From CAVPTL01 sp963708725 (GTDB taxonomy: Bacteria; Actinomycetota; Thermoleophilia; Gaiellales; JAICJC01), in contig CAVPTL010000008.1 in the NCBI GenBank assembly GCA_963708725.1, forward strand, positions 124,001 through 188,000: a stretch of 64,000 nt of DNA, read 5' to 3'. Shown here piece after piece: positions 41,643 through 48,840 of this stretch; the first letter of the stretch is position 1; the number at the start of each line of letters is the position of its first letter. Under the pieces are notes generated by a model. The model saw nothing but the letters and a program-made list of their open reading frames with translations, was not told where the DNA came from and searched no databases. Both the position numbers and the translations under genes were made by a program.

Positions 41643-41648
41643 CCGCAA

Positions 41649-41654
41649 ACTCTA
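41649..41654 (-). promoter_or_regulatory. -10 box for the mutase gene
   Basis: TAGAGT on the minus strand, 6 nt before the ATG at 41642. No ribosome site lies between. Confidence 0.5.
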
Positions 41655-41782
41655 TGCGACCAACCGAAACGGAGCCCCGGCTGTCGCGCGGCCGCCTTCT
41701 TCGGCCGGAGTCGTACGCGTCCGACCCAGCGGCCTCAGGCTGCCTGCGCCAACCTCCGGGGCTCCATGTCGAGCGTAGCGGA

Positions 41783-41788
41783 TACTGT
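41783..41788 (+). promoter_or_regulatory. -10 box for the fused molybdopterin synthase gene
   Basis: TACTGT lies 6 nt before the GTG at 41795, again without a ribosome site. Confidence 0.5.
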
Positions 41789-41794
41789 CCGTTC

Positions 41795-42463
41795 GTGCGG
41801 GTTTCCGTCAAACTGTTCGCAGTGGTGCGCGAGCGCGCGGGATGGTCGCAGCGCACGTTCGAGCTTCCCGAGGGAGCGGTGGCCTGCGACGTCTGGGACG
41901 CGCTCCAGATCGGCGCCGAGCCACCCGGGATGACCTATGCGCGCAATCGCGAGTACGTGGAGCGCGACACGCCGCTCGAGCCGGACGACGAGGTCGCAGT
42001 GATTCCGCCGGTCTCCGGTGGTGGGTTCCGAGTGCAGTCCGATCCACTCGATCTGAACGCACTGGTCGCCGAGGTGTCGCGACCCGACGCCGGCGCCATC
42101 GCCACCTTCATCGGCACCACCCGCGACCATGCCCGTGGCCGCACCGTGACCCACCTCGAATACGACGCCTATCCCGAGATGGCCGAGGCCGAGATGGCGC
42201 GGATCGGCGACCAGCTGAAGGCGACGTATGACATCCACGCGGTTGCGATCGCCCATCGCGTCGGAACCGTGCCGATCGGTGAGGCCAGCGTGATCATCGC
42301 CGTATCCTCGGCACACCGCGCGGCTGCGATCGATGCGTGTCGCGAAGCGATCGACACGCTCAAGCAGACCGTGCCGGTGTGGAAGAAGGAGATCTTCGAG
42401 GGCGGCGAAGAGTGGATTGGCAGAGAAGGCACAGACGAATCGCACCGGCGACGGCTACCCTGA
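41795..42463 (+). CDS. moaX: Fused molybdopterin synthase MoaD-MoaE (MoaX-like)
   Basis: Residues 1-76 form a MoaD ubiquitin-like domain ending in PPVSGG. Residues 78-222 form MoaE (LVAEVSRPDAGAIATFIGTTRDHARGR, YDAYPEMAEAEM, HRVGTVPIGEASVIIAVSSAHR, PVWKKEIFEGGEEW). MoaD normally needs a free C-terminal Gly-Gly for thiocarboxylation, but here it is followed directly by Gly77 and Phe78. In M. tuberculosis the fused MoaX is reported to be cleaved at this junction to be active, so processing is likely here too (inference). The GTG start fits the leaderless -10. Confidence 0.9.
   Translation: MRVSVKLFAVVRERAGWSQRTFELPEGAVACDVWDALQIGAEPPGMTYARNREYVERDTPLEPDDEVAVIPPVSGGGFRVQSDPLDLNALVAEVSRPDAGAIATFIGTTRDHARGRTVTHLEYDAYPEMAEAEMARIGDQLKATYDIHAVAIAHRVGTVPIGEASVIIAVSSAHRAAAIDACREAIDTLKQTVPVWKKEIFEGGEEWIGREGTDESHRRRLP
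42456..42461 (+). promoter_or_regulatory. -10 box for the site-2 protease gene
   Basis: TACCCT lies 6 nt before the ATG at 42468 and overlaps the stop codon of the MoaX gene, so a second start site inside a compact operon is possible. Confidence 0.4.
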
Positions 42464-42467
42464 GTAC

Positions 42468-43322
42468 ATGACACCCGACCCGTGGACGCCGCTTCCGCCT
42501 CCCGCGGATCAGCTCGATCCGCCGGCTCCACCGGCAGATCCCGAGCCGGAGTTCCACAGCCCGATCGCGAAAGATCGAAACATCTTCCAGCGCATCGGCG
42601 GCGGGATCGTTGCGGCCGTACTCGCGGTGGTCAAGTTCGGCTGGTTGTTGCTCGCCGGCCTGGGCAAGGCCAGCTTCCTCTTCAGCTTCGTGATCGCAAT
42701 CGGCGCCTACGCGCTGCTCTGGGGCTGGCGCTTCGGGGTCGGCTTCGCGCTGCTTCTGCTCATCCACGAGATGGGCCACGTGATTCAGCTCCGACGCGAG
42801 GGGGTGAAGGCCAGCGCCCCGATCTTCATTCCCTTCATGGGTGCATTTGTGGGCATGAAAGAGCTGCCGAAAAACGCCTACGTCGAGGCCAAGGTCGGTC
42901 TCGCCGGCCCGGTGCTGGGAACCCTCGGCGCTTTCGCGACCTACGCCGTCGGCGTCCAGATCGACTCCGACCTGCTGAAGGCGCTGGCCTACTTCGGGTT
43001 CTTCCTGAACCTGTTCAACCTGATCCCGGTGGTGCCGCTGGACGGTGGCCGGGCGCTTTCGGCGCTGCATCCCGCGCTGTGGTTCGTCGGCCTCTTCATC
43101 GTCGCGGTGCTCGCCTTCCACTACGAGAACCCGTTCATCTTCTTCGTGCTTTTGATGGTCGCGTTTGAGGTGTATCAGCGCTGGGAGCGCCGCAACGACC
43201 CCGAATCTCGCGCCTACAACGCCATTCCATGGGTGCAGCGGCTGATCATCTTCACCACCTACATGGTGCTCGTGGTCGCGCTGGTGTGGGGCATGCACGC
43301 CGCCTATGTGCAGCACACCTAG
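42468..43322 (+). CDS. Site-2-protease-family intramembrane metalloprotease
   Basis: The 284-residue protein has a proline-rich cytoplasmic lead (about 45 residues), several membrane spans, the zinc-binding HEMGH motif near residue 100 and the third-ligand segment PVVPLDGGRALSAL. This is the S2P/M50 family, non-PDZ type. Such proteases release membrane-bound regulators or process small membrane proteins. Its place between molybdopterin synthase and a TOBE regulator is unexplained; it may simply share the locus. ATG at 42468 follows the MoaX stop by 4 bp. Confidence 0.85.
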   Translation: MTPDPWTPLPPPADQLDPPAPPADPEPEFHSPIAKDRNIFQRIGGGIVAAVLAVVKFGWLLLAGLGKASFLFSFVIAIGAYALLWGWRFGVGFALLLLIHEMGHVIQLRREGVKASAPIFIPFMGAFVGMKELPKNAYVEAKVGLAGPVLGTLGAFATYAVGVQIDSDLLKALAYFGFFLNLFNLIPVVPLDGGRALSALHPALWFVGLFIVAVLAFHYENPFIFFVLLMVAFEVYQRWERRNDPESRAYNAIPWVQRLIIFTTYMVLVVALVWGMHAAYVQHT

Positions 43323-43325
43323 GCG

Positions 43326-43331
43326 TAAGAT
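43326..43331 (+). promoter_or_regulatory. -10 box for the HTH-TOBE regulator
   Basis: TAAGAT lies 6 nt before the GTG at 43338; the transcript would be leaderless. Confidence 0.5.
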
Positions 43332-43337
43332 GAGCGC

Positions 43338-43745
43338 GTGAGTCCTGACGCACCTCCTCCGCGGTTGCTCCCGATCAGCGAGGCGGCGCGCGCGCTGGGG
43401 GTCAGCATCGACACGCTGCGCCGGTGGGAGCGCGACGGCAAGCTCAACTCAGAGCGTGACGCTGCCAATCGCCGGATGGTGTCGGCCGACGAGATCGTCC
43501 GGCTGGGAGGACGCGTCCCGACCCACGCGGGCCAGGGGTTCTCGGCTCGCAACCGATTCGAGGGGATCGTGCGTGACGTGGAGGTCTCCGGTGTGGTGGC
43601 GCTGGTAACGCTCGAAGCCGGTCCATACACGGTCGTCTCGGTGATCACGCGCGACTCGGTGGATGAGCTCGGTCTCGCTCCCGGGGTGAAAGCCGTCGCC
43701 ACAGTCAAGGCAACCTCGGTGATGATCGCGCGAGACTCCGATTGA
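43338..43745 (+). CDS. HTH-TOBE (molbindin-type) regulator, ModE-like
   Basis: The 135-residue protein has an N-terminal MerR/excisionase-type helix-turn-helix (ISEAARALGVSIDTLRRWERDGKL). A C-terminal TOBE/Mop domain follows (ARNRFEGIVRDVEVSGVVALVTLEAGPYTVVSVIT, then VATVKATSVMIARD), the oxyanion-binding fold of molbindins. It is expected to sense molybdate or tungstate and bind DNA. The gene sits two genes from the fused molybdopterin synthase, which supports a molybdenum role. Its stop overlaps the next start (TTGA). Confidence 0.85.
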   Translation: MSPDAPPPRLLPISEAARALGVSIDTLRRWERDGKLNSERDAANRRMVSADEIVRLGGRVPTHAGQGFSARNRFEGIVRDVEVSGVVALVTLEAGPYTVVSVITRDSVDELGLAPGVKAVATVKATSVMIARDSD

Positions 43746-44914
43746 CGCAGTTCGACGGGGTGCGGGCCGACCACGGCGGGCACTGCTTCGATGCCGTCCC
43801 GGCGCTCGTGCAGCGCACGGTCGCAGGCTCTGCCGCTGGTCGCACCGTACTGGTCTGGATCGACGCGTTCGGGTGGCGGTTCGCCGAACGCCACGCCGAC
43901 CATCCGTGGCTGCGGCGGGTGGCCGACACCGGCACGATCGAACCGTGGACGAGCCAGTTTCCGTCGACGACGACGGCCGCGTATGTGACGCTGCACTCGA
44001 CCCTTCCGGTCGCCGAACACGGGATGTATGAGTGGTTCGTGTACGAGCCTGCGCTCGACCGCATGATCTGCCCGCTGATGTTCTCGTTCGCGGGTGACCA
44101 CGACCGCGGCACCCTCTTCACCGCCGGAGTTTCCGCCGCCGGGCTGTTTCCCGGAGTTACCCCGCTGATCGCTGGTCTCGCCCAACGCGGAGTTGAATGC
44201 CACGCGTTCCAAAGCGCGGCCTATACCCCCGGTGTGGCCACCGATCTCGCACTCCATGGGGCGACCGTGCATCCGTTCAGTAACCCGCAGGCCGGCCTCG
44301 CGGAGGTCGCCAGGGTGCTCGCTCGACCAGGGCCGTTGTTTGCCTTCGTCTACCTCGACACGGTCGATGCCGTCGGGCATGTCGCCGGCCCCGACGCGCC
44401 GCAGTTCGATGCCGAGATCGTGACGCTGCTCGACGGGCTCGAGCGGCTCTGCTGCGAGTCGACGGACGGGCAGTTGATCGTGACCGCAGACCACGGCATG
44501 ACCGCGATCGATCCGGATGCCACCGTGTATGTGAACACGGAGTGGCCGCAGCTCACCGACCACCTCAAACGGGGCGCAGACGGCGGGGTGCTGGCTCCCG
44601 GTGGGTCTGCCCGCGACCTGTTCTTGCACGTCCGCGACGGTGCGATCCCAACCGTGGTCGCGGGGCTCGAGCGGATCCTGGGCGATCGGGCCGCCGTCCA
44701 CGTGACCGAGCGGCTGCTCGACGACGGTGTGTTCGGCCCTCACCCTTCGGCGCGGCTGCGAGAGCGAATCGGCGACGTGGTCGTGCTCCCGCGCGCGGGC
44801 GAGAGCGTGTGGTGGTACGAGCGCGGCCGCTACGAACAGCGGTTCCGCGGCCACCACGGCGGCGCCAGCGATGCCGAGATGCGGATTCCCATGATCACCG
44901 TCCCGGTCGGCTAG
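43742..44914 (+). CDS. Type I phosphodiesterase/nucleotide pyrophosphatase family protein
   Basis: The 390-residue product has the alkaline-phosphatase-like core: metal-binding LVWIDAFGWRF, the nucleophile threonine region PSTTTAAYVTLHSTLPVAEHGMYEW, LDTVDAVGHVAG and the metal ligands in TADHGMTAID. Members hydrolyse phosphodiester or phosphoanhydride bonds of nucleotides or lipids. No signal peptide is evident, so it is probably cytoplasmic. TTG at 43742 overlaps the regulator stop; GTG at 43760 is the alternative start. Its substrate and link to molybdenum are unknown. Confidence 0.82.
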   Translation: MTQFDGVRADHGGHCFDAVPALVQRTVAGSAAGRTVLVWIDAFGWRFAERHADHPWLRRVADTGTIEPWTSQFPSTTTAAYVTLHSTLPVAEHGMYEWFVYEPALDRMICPLMFSFAGDHDRGTLFTAGVSAAGLFPGVTPLIAGLAQRGVECHAFQSAAYTPGVATDLALHGATVHPFSNPQAGLAEVARVLARPGPLFAFVYLDTVDAVGHVAGPDAPQFDAEIVTLLDGLERLCCESTDGQLIVTADHGMTAIDPDATVYVNTEWPQLTDHLKRGADGGVLAPGGSARDLFLHVRDGAIPTVVAGLERILGDRAAVHVTERLLDDGVFGPHPSARLRERIGDVVVLPRAGESVWWYERGRYEQRFRGHHGGASDAEMRIPMITVPVG

Positions 44915-44965
44915 TTCCCGGTTGGCGAAGAGGGGTTCGGGTGCTCATGCCGAAATTCCGTCGCC

Positions 44966-45184
44966 ATGAGCAGCATTGATCTCAGTCAAGCCGCTGACAT
45001 GCCCATCCTTGCCCGGATCGTGGTTCCGATCACGGCCGTGACGAAGGAAGCTGTCGGCGATGTCCGGGGGATGACCCTGGAGCATTGCGAGGTTCCTCTT
45101 CCGCCCACGGCGCGGGTCGTGAGTGCTGAGCGTACCGAAGGCGCGTGGGTGGTCTGGTACGTCGAGAAAGTCGACGCGATCTAG
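44966..45184 (+). CDS. Small hypothetical protein
   Basis: The 72-residue frame (beginning MSSIDLSQAADMPILARIVV) has a coding-like composition, and its stop interlocks with the convergent gene in CTAG. It has no signal peptide or membrane span; the C-terminal half looks like a beta-rich domain (LEHCEVPLPPTARVVSAERT, GAWVVWYVEKV). No ribosome site is clear. I do not recognise the family. Confidence 0.45.
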   Translation: MSSIDLSQAADMPILARIVVPITAVTKEAVGDVRGMTLEHCEVPLPPTARVVSAERTEGAWVVWYVEKVDAI

Positions 45185-45462
45185 CTCTGGCCGGCGCTGA
45201 CTGATGCGGCGCGGACCCGCAGCTTCACCGGCGTCACGGTGCTCACCAGGTGGTGAGTGCCCTGATACTGACCGCTGCCCGGCCCTGAACCGCCGCCCGG
45301 CCCGGTGCCGGGTCCGCTGGCGCCGCCGGACGGGGGCGAGATGAGACCGACGGACGGAAGATGCGACGTGATCAGACCCGGGAACCCCAGGATCGACCCG
45401 GGGCTGAGTTGCGACAGCGTCACCGCAGCAATTCCGCCGTACGCGATCAGGAGGGTCAGCAC
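45181..45462 (-). CDS. Gly/Pro-rich membrane-anchored hypothetical protein
   Basis: From the GTG at 45462 the 93-residue product is one N-terminal membrane segment (LTLLIAYGGIAAVTLSQL), a Gly/Ser/Pro-rich linker (GGASGPGTGPGGGSGPGSG) and a short C-terminal tail. The open frame extends about 100 nt further upstream and would add a basic stretch (ASRLPRSRGGLAFVALV), which looks like a natural cytosolic flank. It has no ATG, GTG or TTG, so the true start is unclear. The stop interlocks with the convergent small gene. Function unknown. Confidence 0.45.
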   Translation of the reverse strand: MLTLLIAYGGIAAVTLSQLSPGSILGFPGLITSHLPSVGLISPPSGGASGPGTGPGGGSGPGSGQYQGTHHLVSTVTPVKLRVRAASVSAGQS

Positions 45463-45600
45463 GAGCGCAACGAACGCGAGGCCGCCGCGCGAACGCGGTA
45501 GTCGTGACGCCGCCGGTGCTCCTGAAATTGGCCGTGACCCCCACCCTTCGATCGCCCCAACCTGTTATAGCAGCATCGCAGATTGATTGGTTGAACCTGG

Positions 45601-46284
45601 ATGCGTGACCGTCGCGCTGAGCTGTGGCAGCGGATCAGCTGCGGTTGCGGAATCGCGGCGGTGATCGTCGTGGTGATCGGTTCGACGCTTCCGGGTCAAT
45701 CCCCTGCGGCCCTGCACGGCGCCGACTCAACGGCGATCACGCTGTTCTACGCTGCTCATCCCTCGGAGCTGACCGCCAGCGGCTACCTGCTGGGGCTCGG
45801 CGCGGCGCTGTTGATCGTGTTTTTTGGCGGCCTCCGCGCGCGGCTTTGCCAAGGCGACGACGGGGCCGCCACCATCGCCACGATCGGCTTTGGAGCGGCC
45901 GCCGCCGGAGCCGCGCTGCAGCTCGGTGGAGCGGCGATCGTCACCGCCCTCGCCCAGCGATCCGACGTCTCGCCCGACCCGGCCACGGTCGTTGCGATGG
46001 CCGAGACTGCAAGTGCGCTCGGGGGTTTCGCGTGGTTCGCGTTTGCGGTCAGCTTCGGCGTGACCGCATATCTGGTGGCCACCGGCGATGCGTTACCGCG
46101 GTTCATCGCCTGGCTTTCGGCCGGCCTCGTACCGTTGGCGCTGGTGAGTGCGCCGATTCCGGGCACGACGGTCGACAGCGCAACGTCGGGCGTGATGCTG
46201 GTGTGGATCGTCGCGATTTCGCTCAACCTTGTTCGTCGACGGTCGCAACCCCGGCGACCAGCCAGCGGCCGCGCTGCCACCTGA
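45601..46284 (+). CDS. Hypothetical integral membrane protein
   Basis: The 227-residue product has about six hydrophobic spans (CGIAAVIVVVIGSTL, YLLGLGAALLIVFFGGL, IGFGAAAAGAALQLGGAAIV, GFAWFAFAVSFGVTAYLVA, WLSAGLVPLALVSA, GVMLVWIVAISLNLV) and a basic C terminus (RRRSQPRRPASGR). The spacing resembles small DUF4386-like actinobacterial membrane proteins, but I cannot assign a family. Its last 62 bp overlap the 3' end of the convergent MATE gene. Confidence 0.6.
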   Translation: MRDRRAELWQRISCGCGIAAVIVVVIGSTLPGQSPAALHGADSTAITLFYAAHPSELTASGYLLGLGAALLIVFFGGLRARLCQGDDGAATIATIGFGAAAAGAALQLGGAAIVTALAQRSDVSPDPATVVAMAETASALGGFAWFAFAVSFGVTAYLVATGDALPRFIAWLSAGLVPLALVSAPIPGTTVDSATSGVMLVWIVAISLNLVRRRSQPRRPASGRAAT

Positions 46285-47545
46285 CCAACCCCCCGACCAG
46301 GCGGATGGCCACAAACACGGTGAGGCCGGCCCACACGCCGCCCAGACCGAGGTCTCGCTCCCAGGCCACGATCGTGAGCGGCACGAATCCCACGAATGCT
46401 CCCACCAGGGTGACGTTTCGCATGAACCGCAGATCTCCCGCGCCGAAGAACACGCCGTCGAGTGCGAACAGCACGCCGGCCATCGGCATCATGCCTGCGA
46501 GCCACGGCCACAGCACCGCCGCCTGATGAAGCACCGCCGGGTCGGAGGTAAAGATCCGGGGTATCAGGTTGTGCCCAACCCCGAGCACCAGGCCGAAGCC
46601 AACGCCCAGGATGGCGCCTGCCACCATCAGTCTGCGAGCCAGCGCGCCCGCCACCGAGAGCGCGGAGCTCCCGAGCAGACGCCCGATCAAGGCCTGAGCT
46701 GCGATCGCGGTCGCATCCAGGAACAGCGCACAAAAACTCCACAGCTGCACCCCGATCTGCTGAGCGGCGAGCTGTGCGTCGCCCATCCGCGCGGCCACGC
46801 CCGTGGCAATCGTGAACGCAGCGAAGAATGCGAGCGTGCGCACGCTGAGGTCGCGGGCGGCGGCGAACTGCATGCGCATCCGCGCCCAGCTCGGCCGAAG
46901 TGGCGCGCCGGTGCGGCGCAGGAGCTCGAGGAACACCAGGCCGGACGCTGCCTGGGCGACGACGTTGGCGATCGCCGAACCCTCGATGCCCATTCCCAAC
47001 CCAACGATCAGGAGCGCGGACAACCCGATCGAAAGCACGTTTGCAACCGCGATCACGACCAGCGGAGTCACCGTGTCTTGAAACGCGCGCATCCAGCCCT
47101 GTGCTGCGGCCACGACCAGCACCAGTGGGGCGCCCAGCGCGGCGATCCTGATCCACTCGATCGCCTGGCCGGCGGCGGCCGTGTCGCCCCCTCCCAGGAG
47201 CTGCACCGCCGGTGTTGCAAGCAGCTCGATCACCAGAATCAGCGCGACCCCGAGGCCGGCGGCCAGCCAGGTCGCCTGCACCCCGACGTCAAGCGCCTCG
47301 CGTTTTCGATCGGCGCCGTACAGACGGGCGGCGCGGGCGGTCGTGCCGTATTCGAGGAACGTGCAAAACCCGAAGATCTCGGACAGCAGTAAGCCACCCA
47401 GTGCAAGGCCCGCCAGCGGCAGCGTACCCAGGTGTCCGACGATCGCGGTGTCGCCGAGCACGTACAGCGGCTCTGCGATCAGCGCTCCCAGGGCGGGCAC
47501 CGCCAGCCGCAGGATCTCGCGGTCGCTGGGGAGGGATACGGTCAC
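46223..47545 (-). CDS. MATE-family multidrug/toxin exporter (DinF-like)
   Basis: The 440-residue membrane protein has about 12 spans and MATE signatures: LAVPALGALIAEPLYVLGDTAIVGHLG at the start, AAQGWMRAFQDTVTP, and the repeat in the second half (AIAAQALIGRLLGSS). Such proteins export cationic compounds in exchange for Na+ or H+. The layout fits DinF-like members. GTG at 47545 is the first start in frame; a TATCAC, 7 nt upstream, is an imperfect -10. The 3' end runs 62 bp into the convergent gene. Confidence 0.9.
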   Translation of the reverse strand: MTVSLPSDREILRLAVPALGALIAEPLYVLGDTAIVGHLGTLPLAGLALGGLLLSEIFGFCTFLEYGTTARAARLYGADRKREALDVGVQATWLAAGLGVALILVIELLATPAVQLLGGGDTAAAGQAIEWIRIAALGAPLVLVVAAAQGWMRAFQDTVTPLVVIAVANVLSIGLSALLIVGLGMGIEGSAIANVVAQAASGLVFLELLRRTGAPLRPSWARMRMQFAAARDLSVRTLAFFAAFTIATGVAARMGDAQLAAQQIGVQLWSFCALFLDATAIAAQALIGRLLGSSALSVAGALARRLMVAGAILGVGFGLVLGVGHNLIPRIFTSDPAVLHQAAVLWPWLAGMMPMAGVLFALDGVFFGAGDLRFMRNVTLVGAFVGFVPLTIVAWERDLGLGGVWAGLTVFVAIRLVGGLVRWQRGRWLVAGVATVDEQG

Positions 47546-47595
47546 GCCTGGAGTGATAGCGCCGCCCCGCGATCCACGGGTACGATGTGGCTTCG

Positions 47596-47886
47596 ATGGC
47601 CGAATACCAGATCACATATTGGCGGGAGATTCCCTCGATGGTGATCGCCCGCGAGGGCGAGGCCACCTCCAAGGTGGCACTGCCCAACCGCTTTCAAGAG
47701 GCCATCGACGAGGCGGCCATGCGGGCCGGCGCAAGCGATGCCGACGCATACCTCGCCGACTGGCGCCGGGAGGATTGGCAGCAGCGCGACGGCGATCCCG
47801 CGGCGGTGGCCGAGGCCGTGGCCGGGGAACTCGACGAGGCGTTCCCACCGGAGCGACTGAACGGCCTGCTCGGACAGGTCGGGTGA
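47596..47886 (+). CDS. Small virulence-factor-domain-like protein
   Basis: The 96-residue product begins MAEYQITYWREIPSMVIAREG and continues with KVALPNRFQEAIDEAAMRAG and YLADWRREDW. From memory this resembles the short virulence factor domain family (PF13769), whose biochemical function is not known to me. It is directly coupled to the homocysteine methyltransferase gene (GTGA overlap), so a role in methyl transfer is plausible (inference). ATG at 47596 is 9 nt after TACGAT. Confidence 0.6.
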   Translation: MAEYQITYWREIPSMVIAREGEATSKVALPNRFQEAIDEAAMRAGASDADAYLADWRREDWQQRDGDPAAVAEAVAGELDEAFPPERLNGLLGQVG

Positions 47887-48782
47887 CGGTGGCGACGTCG
47901 GTCACACTTCGCGACCTGCGCACGCGACATGGAGTCCTGGTCGGCGACGGCGCCTATGGCACCGCCCTCCAGGATGCCGGCCTCGAAGCCGGCGCGTGCG
48001 GGGAGTTGTGGAACCTCGAGTCTCCCGAAAAGGTCGAGGCGATCCACCGCGGATACGCCGAAGCCGGGTGCATGTTCCTCACCACGAACACCTTCGGCGG
48101 CACCGCTCCACGACTGGCGATGCACGGCCTCGATGACCGGGTGGCCGACATCAACCGGGCCGGCGCCGAGATCGCCCGGCGTGTCGCCGACGACTATCCC
48201 AGCGTGCTGGTGGCGGGAAACATCGGGCCGAGCGGCGAGCTGATCGCACCGCTCGGACTGCTCTCAACTGACGAGGCCGCCGACATCTTCGCCGACCAGG
48301 CCGCGGGGCTCGCCGAGGGCGGGGCCGACTTCTTCTTGATCGAGACGATGAGCGACATGGCCGAGGTGGAGGCCGCGATCGCGGGAGCACGGCGAGTGGC
48401 ACCCGATCTGGAGATCGTCGCAACCATGAGCTTTGACACCAACCTGCACACGATGATGGGCGTGAGTCCAGCCGACGCGGTACGGCGGATAGCCGACCTG
48501 GGGATCGCCGGTGCCGGTGGAAACTGTGGCCGAGGTCCGGACGAGATGGAGGCGATCATGTCCCAGATGGCCGAAGGACGGCCGGAGGGCCCACTGCTCG
48601 TTGCGCAGTCCAACGCCGGGCTGCCTCACCTCCACGGGGACAGCTTCGTCTACGACGTCGGCCCCGACGCGATGGCGCTCCATGCGCGTCGACTGCGAGA
48701 GCTGGGCGTCGACGTGGTGGGCGGCTGTTGTGGCTCGACCCCTCAGCACGTCGCCGCAATGGTCACCGCACTCACCACCTGA
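47883..48782 (+). CDS. Homocysteine S-methyltransferase family protein
   Basis: The 299-residue product has the BHMT/MetH N-terminal TIM barrel: VLVGDGAYGTALQDAG, the FLTTNTFGG segment, and the three zinc cysteines in GNCGRGPDEME and VVGGCCGSTPQHVAAM. It transfers a methyl group to homocysteine to make methionine, from betaine, S-methylmethionine or a corrinoid in related enzymes. The donor is not evident. The start overlaps the upstream small gene. A dispersed palindrome follows 25 bp after its stop. Confidence 0.85.
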   Translation: MTVATSVTLRDLRTRHGVLVGDGAYGTALQDAGLEAGACGELWNLESPEKVEAIHRGYAEAGCMFLTTNTFGGTAPRLAMHGLDDRVADINRAGAEIARRVADDYPSVLVAGNIGPSGELIAPLGLLSTDEAADIFADQAAGLAEGGADFFLIETMSDMAEVEAAIAGARRVAPDLEIVATMSFDTNLHTMMGVSPADAVRRIADLGIAGAGGNCGRGPDEMEAIMSQMAEGRPEGPLLVAQSNAGLPHLHGDSFVYDVGPDAMALHARRLRELGVDVVGGCCGSTPQHVAAMVTALTT

Positions 48783-48807
48783 GCCAAAACTGCAACAAAA
48801 CCATCGC

Positions 48808-48840
48808 GTGAATAAATGGTGCCTGGCACCATTTATTCAG
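48808..48840. repeat. Dispersed 33-bp palindrome, copy 2
   Basis: GTGAATAAATGGTGCC, a central T, then GGCACCATTTATTCA and a G instead of the expected C. It lies between two convergent genes, and its right end provides the stop codon (TGA on the minus strand, 48837-48839) of the alcohol dehydrogenase gene. Confidence 0.9.
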
